Positions 1-7,912 of a DNA stretch of 46,557 nt are shown piece after piece. The notes beneath the pieces were generated by a model. It was not told where the DNA came from, searched no databases, and saw nothing but the letters and a program-made list of their open reading frames with translations. The stretch's first letter is position 1. Each line of letters begins with the position of its first letter. Where the stretch lies: NCBI GenBank assembly GCA_900764045.1, contig CAAFMN010000091.1:1-46557 (forward strand), given 5' to 3'. Made by a program: the position numbers and the translations under genes. The DNA is from Clostridia bacterium. GTDB taxonomy: Bacteria; Bacillota; Clostridia; Lachnospirales; Bianqueaceae.

Positions 1-1067
1 AACTTAACCACCGCATTATAGGTGCCGTTTCCATAGACTCCGTCTGCGCTTCCGCAATTATATCCTGCCTGATTCAGCCAGGTCTGCAGAGTCTTCACAT
101 ATTCTCCGCTGTCTCCGTAACGTACCAGTGGATATCCGCTGACATCCACGGGCGTCGTAGGATTCTCCGGCTCGGACGCGGCGTTCTCTCCTTCCAGCAG
201 TTCTTTGGACCCGAGATTCTGCAGGTCCTTAGCGCCGCTGTAATCTACCTTGGACACATTCAGATCCACTTGTCCCCGGATTCCGTCAATCCGTCCGGTT
301 CCCGTATACTGCTAAATCTGAAAATCTCCGTCAAATCCCCACGGATTCGTATTGTAATAGGCGTACCACAGATCATAGTCTTTTTTCGCAAACTGATCGG
401 CGTACAGCTGATAATTCAGTCTGCTCTGATACGAATACACCGCGCTGTTATATCCCGCAGCACGCAATGTATCGCAAAACGCCAGCACAATGTCCGTATA
501 TGCCTGCCGGCTCAGGTTGGCCGCTTCCAGACGTCTGCCGCCTGCGGTTTCCTCCACATCAATATATACCGGATATTCTGTCTTGGGATACTTGGACAGG
601 ATATTCATCACATATTCCGCTTCTTCTACCGCTTCACTGATTGTAATGGCCTGACTGTAGAAATACACTCCTACCGGCATGCCCACGGACTGCGCCCCCT
701 GCATATTCGTATCAAAAAGCGCATCCTTATATAATCCGCCGATCGTAGAACCTCGGTATCCGACACGAATCATCGCGAATTCGCACCCTGCCGACGCAAG
801 CGTCTGCCAATCGATGCTGCCATTATACTCTGATATGTCCACACCCTGAATGGACGCCAGCGCTCCATTTTCGTTGAAATAGCAGGGTCTGCCATCGATA
901 TACTGCCAACCGTACACCCGCTCGCCATCTTTCAGATAGTACTGGACTCCGTCCCGTTCTACCCATCCCGTAACCGCCGCCGATACCTTCGGCCCCAACG
1001 GCAGTACAGCCGACGCGATCAACAGCGACAGCACCCAGGCCATAACTTTTTTCATCGGTTTTTTCAT
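1..1067 (-). pseudogene. GH25 lysozyme-like cell-wall hydrolase, interrupted by an in-frame amber codon, truncated at window edge
   Basis: Secreted muramidase-type protein that would cleave peptidoglycan glycan strands. From the ATG at 1067 the frame gives a signal peptide (about residues 1-30), a short choline-binding-type cell-wall repeat stretch (34-70, GWxxxxGxxYY/YF pattern) and a GH25 domain starting at GVDISEYNG (75-83), with the acidic YIDVEE stretch at 168-173. TAG at 312-314 stops the frame at residue 251. The same frame then stays open for 103 codons to base 3 and continues the domain (QYTGTGRIDG, normally preceded by Trp in GH25), a linker, and a peptidoglycan-binding domain (YPLVRYGDSGEYV) cut by the window edge. 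TGG to TAG at the conserved Trp is the simplest explanation. GAGGG lies 7 bases before the ATG. The truncated 251-residue product might still be made, lacking the end of the barrel and the C-terminal binding domain. Confidence 0.85.
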
Positions 1068-1121
1068 CCTTTTCCCTCACTCTGTCTTTTCTTAAAGTGA
1101 CATATTTTATGTCATTTTCCT

Positions 1122-1150
1122 ACAGTAACACAAATTGCTTTTTATGTCAA
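1122..1150 (-). promoter_or_regulatory. sigma-A promoter of the GH25 gene
   Basis: On the minus strand TTGACA (1145-1150) is separated by 17 bases from TACTGT (1122-1127), about 55 bases upstream of the GH25 start codon and just beyond the terminator of the preceding gene. Confidence 0.75.
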
Positions 1151-1159
1151 GTTATTACA

Positions 1160-1188
1160 AAACAGAGCGTCACAACGCTGTGACGCTC
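1160..1188 (-). terminator. terminator of the FeoB-associated gene
   Basis: Perfect 10-bp stem GAGCGTCACA / TGTGACGCTC (1165-1188) with a 4-base loop, followed on the minus strand by TGTTTTG. It lies directly after the stop codon at 1195. Confidence 0.8.
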
Positions 1189-1194
1189 CGGAAG

Positions 1195-1371
1195 TTATAC
1201 CTTTTTCTTGGATTTTTGCGGCATATGGCATTGCCCTCCATGGGCACAGGCGCCGCAGGTTCCGCAGGACCCGCCGCAAGAGCTTTTTCCGCCTTTACGG
1301 TCCTGAATCAAGCCCCGGATAATCAGAGCCACAATCGCAACCAGAATGACGCTTATGATGATTGTCGCCAT
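1195..1371 (-). CDS. FeoB-associated Cys-rich membrane protein
   Basis: Protein of 58 residues: one N-terminal membrane helix (residues 2-24), a short basic loop, then a Cys-rich tail with CGGSCGTCGAC and a final His/Cys stretch, ending in KKK. This matches the small FeoB-associated Cys-rich proteins that accompany ferrous iron uptake; their exact role is unsettled and iron or Fe-S handling at the membrane is inferred. AGGAGG at 1379-1384 is 7 bases before the ATG at 1369-1371, so I chose that start rather than ATGs further upstream, one of which sits within a base of the Shine-Dalgarno. No feoA or feoB is in the window. The gene has its own promoter and operator (1386-1439), with the operator shared in form by the flavodoxin operon. 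Confidence 0.85.
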   Translation of the reverse strand: MATIIISVILVAIVALIIRGLIQDRKGGKSSCGGSCGTCGACAHGGQCHMPQKSKKKV

Positions 1372-1385
1372 CTTCATTCCTCCTT

Positions 1386-1439
1386 CAGTTAGCAAATACT
1401 AACTGCGAAAAGGATATCACATCTTACGGCATCTGTCAA
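1386..1439 (-). promoter_or_regulatory. promoter plus GTTAG-N6-CTAAC operator of the FeoB-associated gene
   Basis: TTGACA (1434-1439), 17-base spacer, TATCCT (1411-1416), then a perfect 7-bp inverted repeat CAGTTAG-N6-CTAACTG (1386-1405) located at the expected transcription start and touching the ribosome-binding site. Repression by a metal-responsive regulator is inferred from the identical arrangement at 5464-5545. The -35 box overlaps the stop codon of sipL. Confidence 0.7.
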
Positions 1440-2995
1440 GCCTTAATCATCACAAAACACCGCCCTGGTTCCGGCGTCTCTTCGGCCCCAATCTCATTGA
1501 TCTGCGCAATCCGATCCGCTGTTGTATTAAACCGTTTGGCAATATCCCACAGGGTATCTCCCGGCTGTACAATATACAGCGCCATTGCCGGAATTGCAGC
1601 CAGCTCTTCCCCACTCATGGACTCCATACGGGTATCCTGCACCGTCTGAACCTTTTGCGTTTCTGCGGCTGTCAGCTCCAATTGACAGCCAATGCTGATC
1701 CGAAGCTTTCTCGCTCCCTGCCAGGCTGCGGACGCCTCCTGTACCATGACTCCCGTCCGGAGCCGGATGTCTTCCGGCATTCCCAGATTCATGCTGCATC
1801 GGAATGGGATCTGTACAGAAAAAGCACACACGCCGCCGCTGTCTTCCGCCGTCTGGTAATAGACCGCTGTCTGAAAAAAACCTTCTACCTGCAGGATTCC
1901 ATTCTCCATGAAAGTATCGTCTACCTGCGGCACCGCCGAGACATAGAAAAACTGAACAGGATCCGGCAGATTTTCCGGAATCTCTGTTTCCCCATCCGTA
2001 TGGAAGGGCATCGTCTCCATCCGAATCGGTCCGGCCACCTCGGCTTCCTGCATCACTCGCTCTGTCTTCTGCGAAGGGATATACAGATCCCGAATCCAAT
2101 GCTGTTCCTGTTCCTCATAGACTCTCAGCACACATTCGCAGAGCGCTTCCATTTCCAATACTCGAAGCTCGCCGTCCTCATCCTGCCCAATCCGCAGCAT
2201 CGGTTTTTCCAGGCTCATGCTCAACTCACAGCGCATTCCCGGCGCGATTCCTTCTCCATCAATAACTCCGCTGAATGGAACCCGCTGCCTGAGATAATGT
2301 ACCTGTGTATCGCTCTCCTCTGTCGTATACAGCGCATAAACCTCCAGCTCGCCGCGCACCATCGCCTGCCCTGTCATAAGCTGTGTTTCTTTTCCGCACA
2401 ATACTGCGTCCCACCACAGCAGCTCGCTAAGGTTGCCCTCCCTCTCCGGCAACGGAAGCTCTTCCTTTACAATCAACTTCTCCCGTCCTTCAGCCACCTT
2501 CTGTGAAATACTGCGGACCGTCTCCATAACCTGCAATTCTTCCGGGCCCTCGACGCTGCTGACAATGGATACCTTGGGACTCCAGACGATCTCCGCGTTC
2601 ATCTCTACCATAGCGGACAGATTGACCTTGCGGGCGCTTCTGAGGATGACCCGCATCTCCTCTGTATTGGCTGAGAAAACACAGTTCGGTGTTCCATCGC
2701 CGCACTCTGTCTCAAAATACGCTTCCATCGGGAGCTGCATCCGCATGCTATGTACCGTCCACGGATTCCCCTCTGTCAAATACAGCATATCCACCCAGAT
2801 CTTGCCGCTAACGCTGAGCCTTCCGTTTTCCACGGAGCTTTCCTCCACACACGGTGACAATTCTGTCTGAAGCACACGCGCGATATCCGGTTTTCCGTCG
2901 GGCAGGAGGATATCTTCCTTGACCGTAATCCGTGTCTGCGCTTTTTCGCTTCGTTCCGCCCCATTCCATTCTGTTTTTATCTGTTCCAGCACCAT
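1436..2995 (-). CDS. sipL: SipL-like spore morphogenesis protein (DUF3794/SPOCS plus LysM)
   Basis: 519 residues. The body contains DUF3794 (SPOCS) type repeats beginning near residue 20 (ITVKEDILLPDGKPDI) and again after residue 170 (LIVKEELPLPE) and near 315. A C-terminal LysM motif (YIVQPGDTLWDIAKRFN, about 474-518) ends the protein. In Clostridia SipL uses its LysM domain to recruit SpoIVA at the forespore surface during coat assembly; that role is inherited from the family, and the symbol rests on domain order only. A general DUF3794/LysM protein is the alternative. The next gene downstream is the FeoB-associated gene, which has its own promoter; upstream is the PrcB lipoprotein gene 15 bases away, so those two may be co-transcribed. 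Confidence 0.8.
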   Translation of the reverse strand: MVLEQIKTEWNGAERSEKAQTRITVKEDILLPDGKPDIARVLQTELSPCVEESSVENGRLSVSGKIWVDMLYLTEGNPWTVHSMRMQLPMEAYFETECGDGTPNCVFSANTEEMRVILRSARKVNLSAMVEMNAEIVWSPKVSIVSSVEGPEELQVMETVRSISQKVAEGREKLIVKEELPLPEREGNLSELLWWDAVLCGKETQLMTGQAMVRGELEVYALYTTEESDTQVHYLRQRVPFSGVIDGEGIAPGMRCELSMSLEKPMLRIGQDEDGELRVLEMEALCECVLRVYEEQEQHWIRDLYIPSQKTERVMQEAEVAGPIRMETMPFHTDGETEIPENLPDPVQFFYVSAVPQVDDTFMENGILQVEGFFQTAVYYQTAEDSGGVCAFSVQIPFRCSMNLGMPEDIRLRTGVMVQEASAAWQGARKLRISIGCQLELTAAETQKVQTVQDTRMESMSGEELAAIPAMALYIVQPGDTLWDIAKRFNTTADRIAQINEIGAEETPEPGRCFVMIKA

Positions 2996-3010
2996 ATCCC
3001 TCTCTCCTTT

Positions 3011-3454
3011 TTATGAATTTACGTCCTTCAGACGGAACTGAACTTCTGCGCCCGTGTCCTTGGTCAAAAGCACCATATACGGATAGGAAACGCTCTGCGG
3101 CGTCACTTCGCCCGCCTGCGGCGGAATCAGACGCGCCTCTACGACGATTTTGCTGCCCATGTCCTTGACCGATACAACCTGAATGCTGTATCCGCCGGTA
3201 GGCTGCTCTCCAAATCCGAACGCTATATACATTTCCTCCCCGTTTCGATACGAAAACCCGAACTTTCCTTTTTGTTCCTGCTGAATCTTTTCTGCCAGCT
3301 TCTGCGGAATCTTGGACTTTTCTACGATCTCGTACGCCAGATCCGGCGCCTGCGCTTCGTCTTCCCCGCTCCCGCCGCCAGAAGAAGCGCAGGATGCCAG
3401 CGTAAATATCAGAATCAGCCATACTCCCAGGAGTCCGAGCCGACTTTTCTTCAT
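3011..3454 (-). CDS. PrcB-type lipoprotein
   Basis: About 147 residues from ATG at 3452-3454 (GGGAGG 9 bases upstream). A lipoprotein signal ends in LASC with the modifiable Cys at residue 22, followed by a Gly/Ser-rich stretch. The C-terminal half (GEQPTGGYSIQV ... VEARLIPPQAGEVTPQSVSYPY) fits the PrcB C-terminal domain, named after the accessory subunit of the Treponema dentilisin protease complex. It is probably a membrane-anchored extracellular protein; no protease partner is visible nearby. It ends 15 bases before sipL, suggesting a shared transcript. Confidence 0.7.
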   Translation of the reverse strand: MKKSRLGLLGVWLILIFTLASCASSGGGSGEDEAQAPDLAYEIVEKSKIPQKLAEKIQQEQKGKFGFSYRNGEEMYIAFGFGEQPTGGYSIQVVSVKDMGSKIVVEARLIPPQAGEVTPQSVSYPYMVLLTKDTGAEVQFRLKDVNS

Positions 3455-3508
3455 CTCCTGAATCCTCCCTGTGTCCATGATACTACACTATATGCCGGCC
3501 ATTTTTCG

Positions 3509-4348
3509 CTATACCGGATAAGATGTGATTTTTCTACGTCCTAACGGATATCCTCTGCGTCCTTTTCCCATAGTATCATATCCTCCCATTCCCTGCGCCC
3601 CGGCAAAAGTAAGAGACACTGCTTCCTCCGCGTTTACCCTTTCCTGCAGGGGCGTATAGGCAACCTCCGCACACAGGATGACGGGATCCATTGCATGAAT
3701 GAGCACCCGGCCGGGGCTGGAAGCATAATTGGCACCCGCCTCCATCAAAAGCTCATAATAGCTCTGACAGGCCCCCGCGATGATCACCAGCCGGTCCATA
3801 TCCGGTTCTTTCGCCCTCGCCCTGCGCACCGTCTCCGCAAAATAAGAAGAACTGCGGTAGATCTCCTCCCGTAAAATATCCGCTGGATTTCTGGGAATCG
3901 AATCATGCCCGGTCACCACCAGAATCTCCGGTTGGTACTGCCGGAGGCAGCGCAGGATCTCCTGCGGCTGCTTGATCTCCTCAATTGCCTCTCCGTATGC
4001 TTCAAGTCCCAACTCCCGGTAATATCGAAGGCACAATAAAAGGTATTCCGCGTCCCCGTCTATATGAAGGATCCGCACGCTTCTGGAAAAGCCCTTTCCG
4101 ATCCCCCATTGAATATGCCGGCTTTTTAATTGCTCCATCTTTTCCCGAATTCGTTCCGCTTCCCGTCTTCGGACGTTTTGCGCCTCCCTCTCCCCGGCCC
4201 GCATCAGGTCCGATAGCGGAGCATCCGCACTGATCCTGTAGCTGATGCCATCCAGGAGTACTATTCCATCCGTACGGATGCTCTCAACTCGAAACAGCAT
4301 ATCCCCGCCATAAGACTTTCTCCTGACATATTCCCCTCGATGAAGCAT
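3509..4348 (-). CDS. yabG: sporulation-specific protease YabG
   Basis: 279 residues, close to the usual length of YabG, which cleaves coat proteins such as SpoIVA during spore maturation (and preproCspBA in C. difficile). Visible conserved blocks are an N-terminal SH3-like segment (VRRKSYGGDMLFRV), VVTGHDS with His148, and IIAGACQSYYE with Cys194, which I take as the likely catalytic His/Cys pair. The stop codon is TAG, used here as a normal stop. The Shine-Dalgarno AAGGGGG lies inside the 3' arm of the hairpin at 4356-4398, so translation could depend on whether that hairpin forms. The gene sits one gene upstream of sipL on the same strand, giving a sporulation cluster. Confidence 0.85.
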   Translation of the reverse strand: MLHRGEYVRRKSYGGDMLFRVESIRTDGIVLLDGISYRISADAPLSDLMRAGEREAQNVRRREAERIREKMEQLKSRHIQWGIGKGFSRSVRILHIDGDAEYLLLCLRYYRELGLEAYGEAIEEIKQPQEILRCLRQYQPEILVVTGHDSIPRNPADILREEIYRSSSYFAETVRRARAKEPDMDRLVIIAGACQSYYELLMEAGANYASSPGRVLIHAMDPVILCAEVAYTPLQERVNAEEAVSLTFAGAQGMGGYDTMGKGRRGYPLGRRKITSYPV

Positions 4349-4351
4349 ACT

Positions 4352-4398
4352 AAAACCCCCTTCGGATGCAATATCATATGCATTGCATTCAAAGGGGG
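4352..4398 (-). terminator. terminator hairpin of the flavodoxin operon, containing the yabG ribosome site
   Basis: 17-base arms (CCCCCTTTGAATGCAAT and its near-complement, two mismatches that can be G-U pairs) flank a 9-base loop; GTTTTAG follows on the minus strand. The 3' arm AAGGGGG is also the best Shine-Dalgarno for yabG. Confidence 0.6.
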
Positions 4399-4434
4399 TT
4401 CGTCCTCAGGACAGGATTCTATATGTCCGCTTAT

Positions 4435-4857
4435 TTATGCCAGAGCCTTGCCCAGCTCCACGCAGGCTGCCTCAGCCTCTTCATCCGGAGCATCGCAGCA
4501 GATTACGCTGTCACATGCGAATACCGCGCCATCATTGCTGCAGGTCTCTTCCCATGTACGCATCCATTCACCACCACCCCATCCATAGGAACCGAACAGC
4601 GCGATCTTCTTACCGCTCAGGTTCGGCTCGCAAGCGCTGAACATGGGCTCAAACTCGCTCTCCTCCAGCTGCTCCGCACCCATAGAAGGGCATCCGAAAG
4701 CAATCGCGTCATACTGTCCCATCATATCCGCAGAAAAATCCGCTGCTGTAAATGTCTGTACATCTGCTCCGGCGCTCTGTGCTCCCTCCGCAACCTTCGC
4801 CGCCATTGCCTCTGTGTTGCCTGTACCGCTCCAATACACTACTGCTACTTTACTCAT
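4435..4857 (-). CDS. short-chain flavodoxin
   Basis: 140 residues from ATG at 4855-4857, preceded by AGGAGG. FMN-phosphate loop SGTGNTEAMA (10-19), PSMGAEQ loop, and FGSYGWGGGEWM near residue 93 are all present, so it should bind FMN and act as a low-potential one-electron carrier in the cytoplasm. Flavodoxins commonly replace ferredoxin when iron is short. The gene follows DUF3793 by 29 bases behind a promoter with two GTTAG-N6-CTAAC boxes, which supports iron-responsive expression (inference). Confidence 0.9.
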   Translation of the reverse strand: MSKVAVVYWSGTGNTEAMAAKVAEGAQSAGADVQTFTAADFSADMMGQYDAIAFGCPSMGAEQLEESEFEPMFSACEPNLSGKKIALFGSYGWGGGEWMRTWEETCSNDGAVFACDSVICCDAPDEEAEAACVELGKALA

Positions 4858-4886
4858 CCTTCTTACCTCCTGACAAAATTTATATG

Positions 4887-5441
4887 TTAAGCAGCTACCG
4901 TAAGCTGCATAACAGTCCTTCCCTGATTCCACAATCTGCGGTAGATCTCACTGCATTTTTTGTATCTGGCAAATGTCCGCTCTGCCTCACATTCATTACA
5001 GTACACCTTCCAGCACCCGCAGCATTTGCAATTCTGCCCCGCATTCTGGATGAATCCGATTACATCCTCTAATGGATACCCCAAAAATATGCCGATCTCA
5101 TGCGGAAATCCCGCTTCCATGTTCTTTAGGCGCTTCTGCATTTTCTCGATCGCCTGATCCGGCCGCACTCCGCTGTAGCCATACTGCTGTAAAAATCGGG
5201 CTGTCTCCGAATTGCTCAATATCTTCTGCAGGCTCTTGACACGGTATACATAGATCAGAGCGTTGTGCTCGTTTTGACGCAGCAAACAGAGCCGGACGCC
5301 GCTCTTTTGCAGCCGGCCGTTCCAGACCTCGATCTGTCTGTTCAGTCTCTCCGGATCTTCAAATGGATAATTGAAGAGGTTGGCCGCCTTCAACGATGCC
5401 AATGTCGGTGCGCAATGCTCTATCAGATATTTTTCTACCAT
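4887..5441 (-). CDS. DUF3793 family protein
   Basis: 184 residues, soluble, with an N-terminal HCAPTLASLKAANLFNY block and a C-terminal Cys cluster (Cys138, 140, 141, 143, 148, 151 in CKCCGCW...CNEC) that could bind a metal or Fe-S cluster. The family is widespread in Clostridia, often beside flavodoxin or Feo genes, and has no established biochemical role. AAGGAG precedes the ATG by 5 bases. It is the first gene of a two-gene operon with the flavodoxin and is controlled by two copies of the putative metal-responsive operator. Confidence 0.85.
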   Translation of the reverse strand: MVEKYLIEHCAPTLASLKAANLFNYPFEDPERLNRQIEVWNGRLQKSGVRLCLLRQNEHNALIYVYRVKSLQKILSNSETARFLQQYGYSGVRPDQAIEKMQKRLKNMEAGFPHEIGIFLGYPLEDVIGFIQNAGQNCKCCGCWKVYCNECEAERTFARYKKCSEIYRRLWNQGRTVMQLTVAA

Positions 5442-5463
5442 GAAATCTCCTTATACGGCTTTA

Positions 5464-5545
5464 GTTAGTCTACGCTAACGTCAAGGCATTCTTATGAGTT
5501 AGTTCAGACTAACCACAGGATATCATAACTTTTTTCTGTTGTCAA
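5464..5545 (-). promoter_or_regulatory. promoter with two GTTAG-N6-CTAAC operators for DUF3793-flavodoxin
   Basis: TTGACA (5540-5545), 17-base spacer, TATCCT (5517-5522), then GTTAG-N6-CTAAC at 5498-5513 and again at 5464-5479. The -10 sequence and operator position are the same as at the FeoB-associated gene. Confidence 0.7.
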
Positions 5546-5564
5546 TACTTTTTATCTGCTGTCA

Positions 5565-5593
5565 TTGTCATTTTTCTGATGGTATGCTATACT
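5565..5593 (+). promoter_or_regulatory. promoter of the Cys-containing hypothetical
   Basis: TTGTCA (5565-5570), 17-base spacer, TATACT (5588-5593). It runs back-to-back with the minus-strand promoter whose -35 box ends at 5545. Confidence 0.65.
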
Positions 5594-5616
5594 GAATAAA
5601 AAAAGGAGAATCTTTT

Positions 5617-6084
5617 ATGAAAATATCTTCCGACCACGTGATCGGTGCCTTGATCGGTCTTGCCAGGACCTGTATCAGTAACGGCAAGGGTCCCTGTACG
5701 GACGCCGTTCTTCTCTCTGCCTTATCCTGTCCTCCCGACGCGCCGGAAGCAGAACTGCAACGGCAGATCCGCCAGATTGACGCTGAAAAAGCCCAGGTAT
5801 CCCCAGGATGTCTGACCTGTACCGCGCGCTGCGGCAATACGGATCCCTATGATCTATCCCGCCTCTGGAGCGCTCCGGAAGAGATCCGGACGCAAAAATC
5901 CCTGATGCTTGCTGCCTTACGGATGCTGGCGCTCTATTCCGCGCAGAATCAGGATCCTGCCGTCAATGATTTTCTTTACCGCGGACTCTATGCTCTGGCG
6001 GAGGACTGGTCCACCGACGAACTGCGTCCTTATGTTCTGGAGGCCGGAGCTCTGATTGTTTCCGCTCGGGCGCTCATGCCGTAA
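5617..6084 (+). CDS. conserved-looking hypothetical protein with a Cys motif
   Basis: 155 residues, soluble and largely helical. I do not recognise the family. Cys65, Cys68 and Cys72 form C-x2-C-x3-C before GNTDPYDLSRLW, with other Cys at 19, 27 and 38; this is compatible with metal binding. The arrangement loosely recalls the helical N-terminal part of hybrid-cluster (hydroxylamine reductase) proteins, but the resemblance is too weak for a name. AAAGGAG lies 9 bases before the ATG. Its promoter is divergent from the flavodoxin operon, so it may belong to the same iron- or redox-related neighbourhood. Confidence 0.75.
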   Translation: MKISSDHVIGALIGLARTCISNGKGPCTDAVLLSALSCPPDAPEAELQRQIRQIDAEKAQVSPGCLTCTARCGNTDPYDLSRLWSAPEEIRTQKSLMLAALRMLALYSAQNQDPAVNDFLYRGLYALAEDWSTDELRPYVLEAGALIVSARALMP

Positions 6085-6101
6085 GTTCTGATAATCATAC
6101 A

Positions 6102-6139
6102 AAAAGGGGTACGGACCACAAGATCCGCACCCCTTTTTT
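6102..6139. terminator. bidirectional terminator
   Basis: AAAAGGGGT/ACCCCTTTT stem with an inner GGA/TCC helix and runs of A before and T after; serves the hypothetical (+) and the phosphohexomutase (-), which converge here. Confidence 0.85.
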
Positions 6140-6153
6140 CCTCTTGCTTATTC

Positions 6154-7845
6154 TTACATATCCGCGGTCATTTCCGCCTTCAGAGCCTGCAGCAGTGCTT
6201 CCGCTTCCGCCGCGCTCTTGCCGTTGGCTCCAAAATAGAACTTGATCTTCGGCTCCGTTCCGGAAGGACGTACGCATACCCAGCAATTGTTCTCCAGACG
6301 AATCCGGAGCGCGTCTGATTTCGGGTAGTCCTTATATCCCGGAAGATAATCCTCCACAGCCACAACCTTCAAGCCAGCATAGGTACTCTTGGGATTGGCC
6401 CGCATAGCCGCCATGATCTCCTTCATCTTGGCCGCACCCTCGATCCCTTCAAAAGCCTTGGAGACAACCGCCTCCTTATAATATCCGTACTTCTGATACA
6501 GGGCCTCCAGGTGGTCGATCAGGCTCACGCCCTGTGACTTGCAGATGGCTGCCATCTCACAGATCAGCATTGCCGCGCTTACTGCGTCCTTGTCCCGCGC
6601 ATAGGTTCCGCACAGATATCCGTAGCTTTCCTCAAAACCAAACAGGAAGGTACCCTTGCCTGTCTGCTCGCTTCTCAGAATCTGCTGTCCGATATACTTG
6701 AATCCGGTCAGTACATCCCGCAGCTCGACTCCATACTCTTCCGCCATAGGACGAACCATTTCCGTAGTTACAATACTCTTTACCACAAAACCGTCCGCGG
6801 GAAGCGTACCTGTCTTCTTGCGGGCATCCAGAATATAATGCGTCAGCAGCATACCGGTCATATTTCCGGTAAAAGTCTTGTAGCCCTCCGGCGTCTTGAC
6901 CATGATACCTACGCGGTCAGCATCGGGATCGGTTCCCACGATCAGATCGGCATCGATCTGTTCTCCCAGCTTACAAGCCATCTCCAATGCTCGCGGGTCC
7001 TCCGGATTCGGCAGCGGTACTGTCGGGAAATTGCCGTTCGGCAGCTCCTGCTCCGGTACTACATGAACCTGCGTAAATCCGCATTCTGCCAGAATACGGC
7101 GCACCGGCTTGTTTCCTGTACCATGCAGAGGCGTATAGACAATCTTAAGATCCGCAGCGCACTTCTTCAGGTTCTCCGGGTCGATCAGTCTCTTCTTGAT
7201 CTCCGCGATATAAGCGGAATCGATCTCTTCGCCGATCTCCACATACAGTCCGGCCTTCTCCGCTTCCGCTCTCTCCATCTTGTGGATGCTGTCAAAGATA
7301 TCTACCTTTACGACCTCATCGATGATCTCGCTGTCCATCGGAGGCGGAACCTGACAGCCATCCTCCCAATATGCCTTATAACCATTGTATTTAGCCGGAT
7401 TATGGCTGGCCGTGATCACGACGCCCGCCTTGCAGCCCAGCTTACGAACCGTATATGACAGCTCCGGCACCGGACGCAGGGACTCAAACACATATGCCTT
7501 GATTCCGTTGCCATTGAATACGGCAGCCGTCTCTCTTGCGAAAACATCGGATTGATTCCGGGAGTCATAGGCGATCGCCACGCCCTTTTCCACGACAGCC
7601 GGATCCTTCTGCAGAAGATAATTGGCCAATCCCTGTGTTGCCCGGCGTACCGTATATACATTCATACGATTGTCGCCGGCCGCGATCACGCCTCGAAGTC
7701 CCGCCGTTCCGAATTCCAGATCTTTATAAAAACGATCCTGAATCTCCTTTTCATCTTCACTGATGGACTGAAGCTCTGCCTTGGTCTTTTCATCCACCGC
7801 ATCCGATGCGAGCCACCGCTCGTACCTCTTTTTGTACTCTTCCAT
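6154..7845 (-). CDS. phosphoglucomutase/phosphomannomutase
   Basis: 563 residues, the length of clostridial and bacillary alpha-phosphohexomutases (PgcA type). It interconverts hexose-1- and hexose-6-phosphates in the cytoplasm, feeding glycogen, cell-wall or glycolipid synthesis. The four family signatures are intact: TASHNPAKYNGYK with phosphoserine Ser147, metal loop DPDADR (306-311), sugar loop GFEESYG (403-409), and the phosphate-binding RPSGTEPK near residue 530. AAGGAGG precedes the ATG. It appears monocistronic, ending at a shared terminator. Confidence 0.95.
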   Translation of the reverse strand: MEEYKKRYERWLASDAVDEKTKAELQSISEDEKEIQDRFYKDLEFGTAGLRGVIAAGDNRMNVYTVRRATQGLANYLLQKDPAVVEKGVAIAYDSRNQSDVFARETAAVFNGNGIKAYVFESLRPVPELSYTVRKLGCKAGVVITASHNPAKYNGYKAYWEDGCQVPPPMDSEIIDEVVKVDIFDSIHKMERAEAEKAGLYVEIGEEIDSAYIAEIKKRLIDPENLKKCAADLKIVYTPLHGTGNKPVRRILAECGFTQVHVVPEQELPNGNFPTVPLPNPEDPRALEMACKLGEQIDADLIVGTDPDADRVGIMVKTPEGYKTFTGNMTGMLLTHYILDARKKTGTLPADGFVVKSIVTTEMVRPMAEEYGVELRDVLTGFKYIGQQILRSEQTGKGTFLFGFEESYGYLCGTYARDKDAVSAAMLICEMAAICKSQGVSLIDHLEALYQKYGYYKEAVVSKAFEGIEGAAKMKEIMAAMRANPKSTYAGLKVVAVEDYLPGYKDYPKSDALRIRLENNCWVCVRPSGTEPKIKFYFGANGKSAAEAEALLQALKAEMTADM

Positions 7846-7912
7846 CCTGAAACCCTCCTTACAGTGATTTTCTATGCTGACAGAATACTCCTGTCAATGA
7901 CATTGTTATGGC

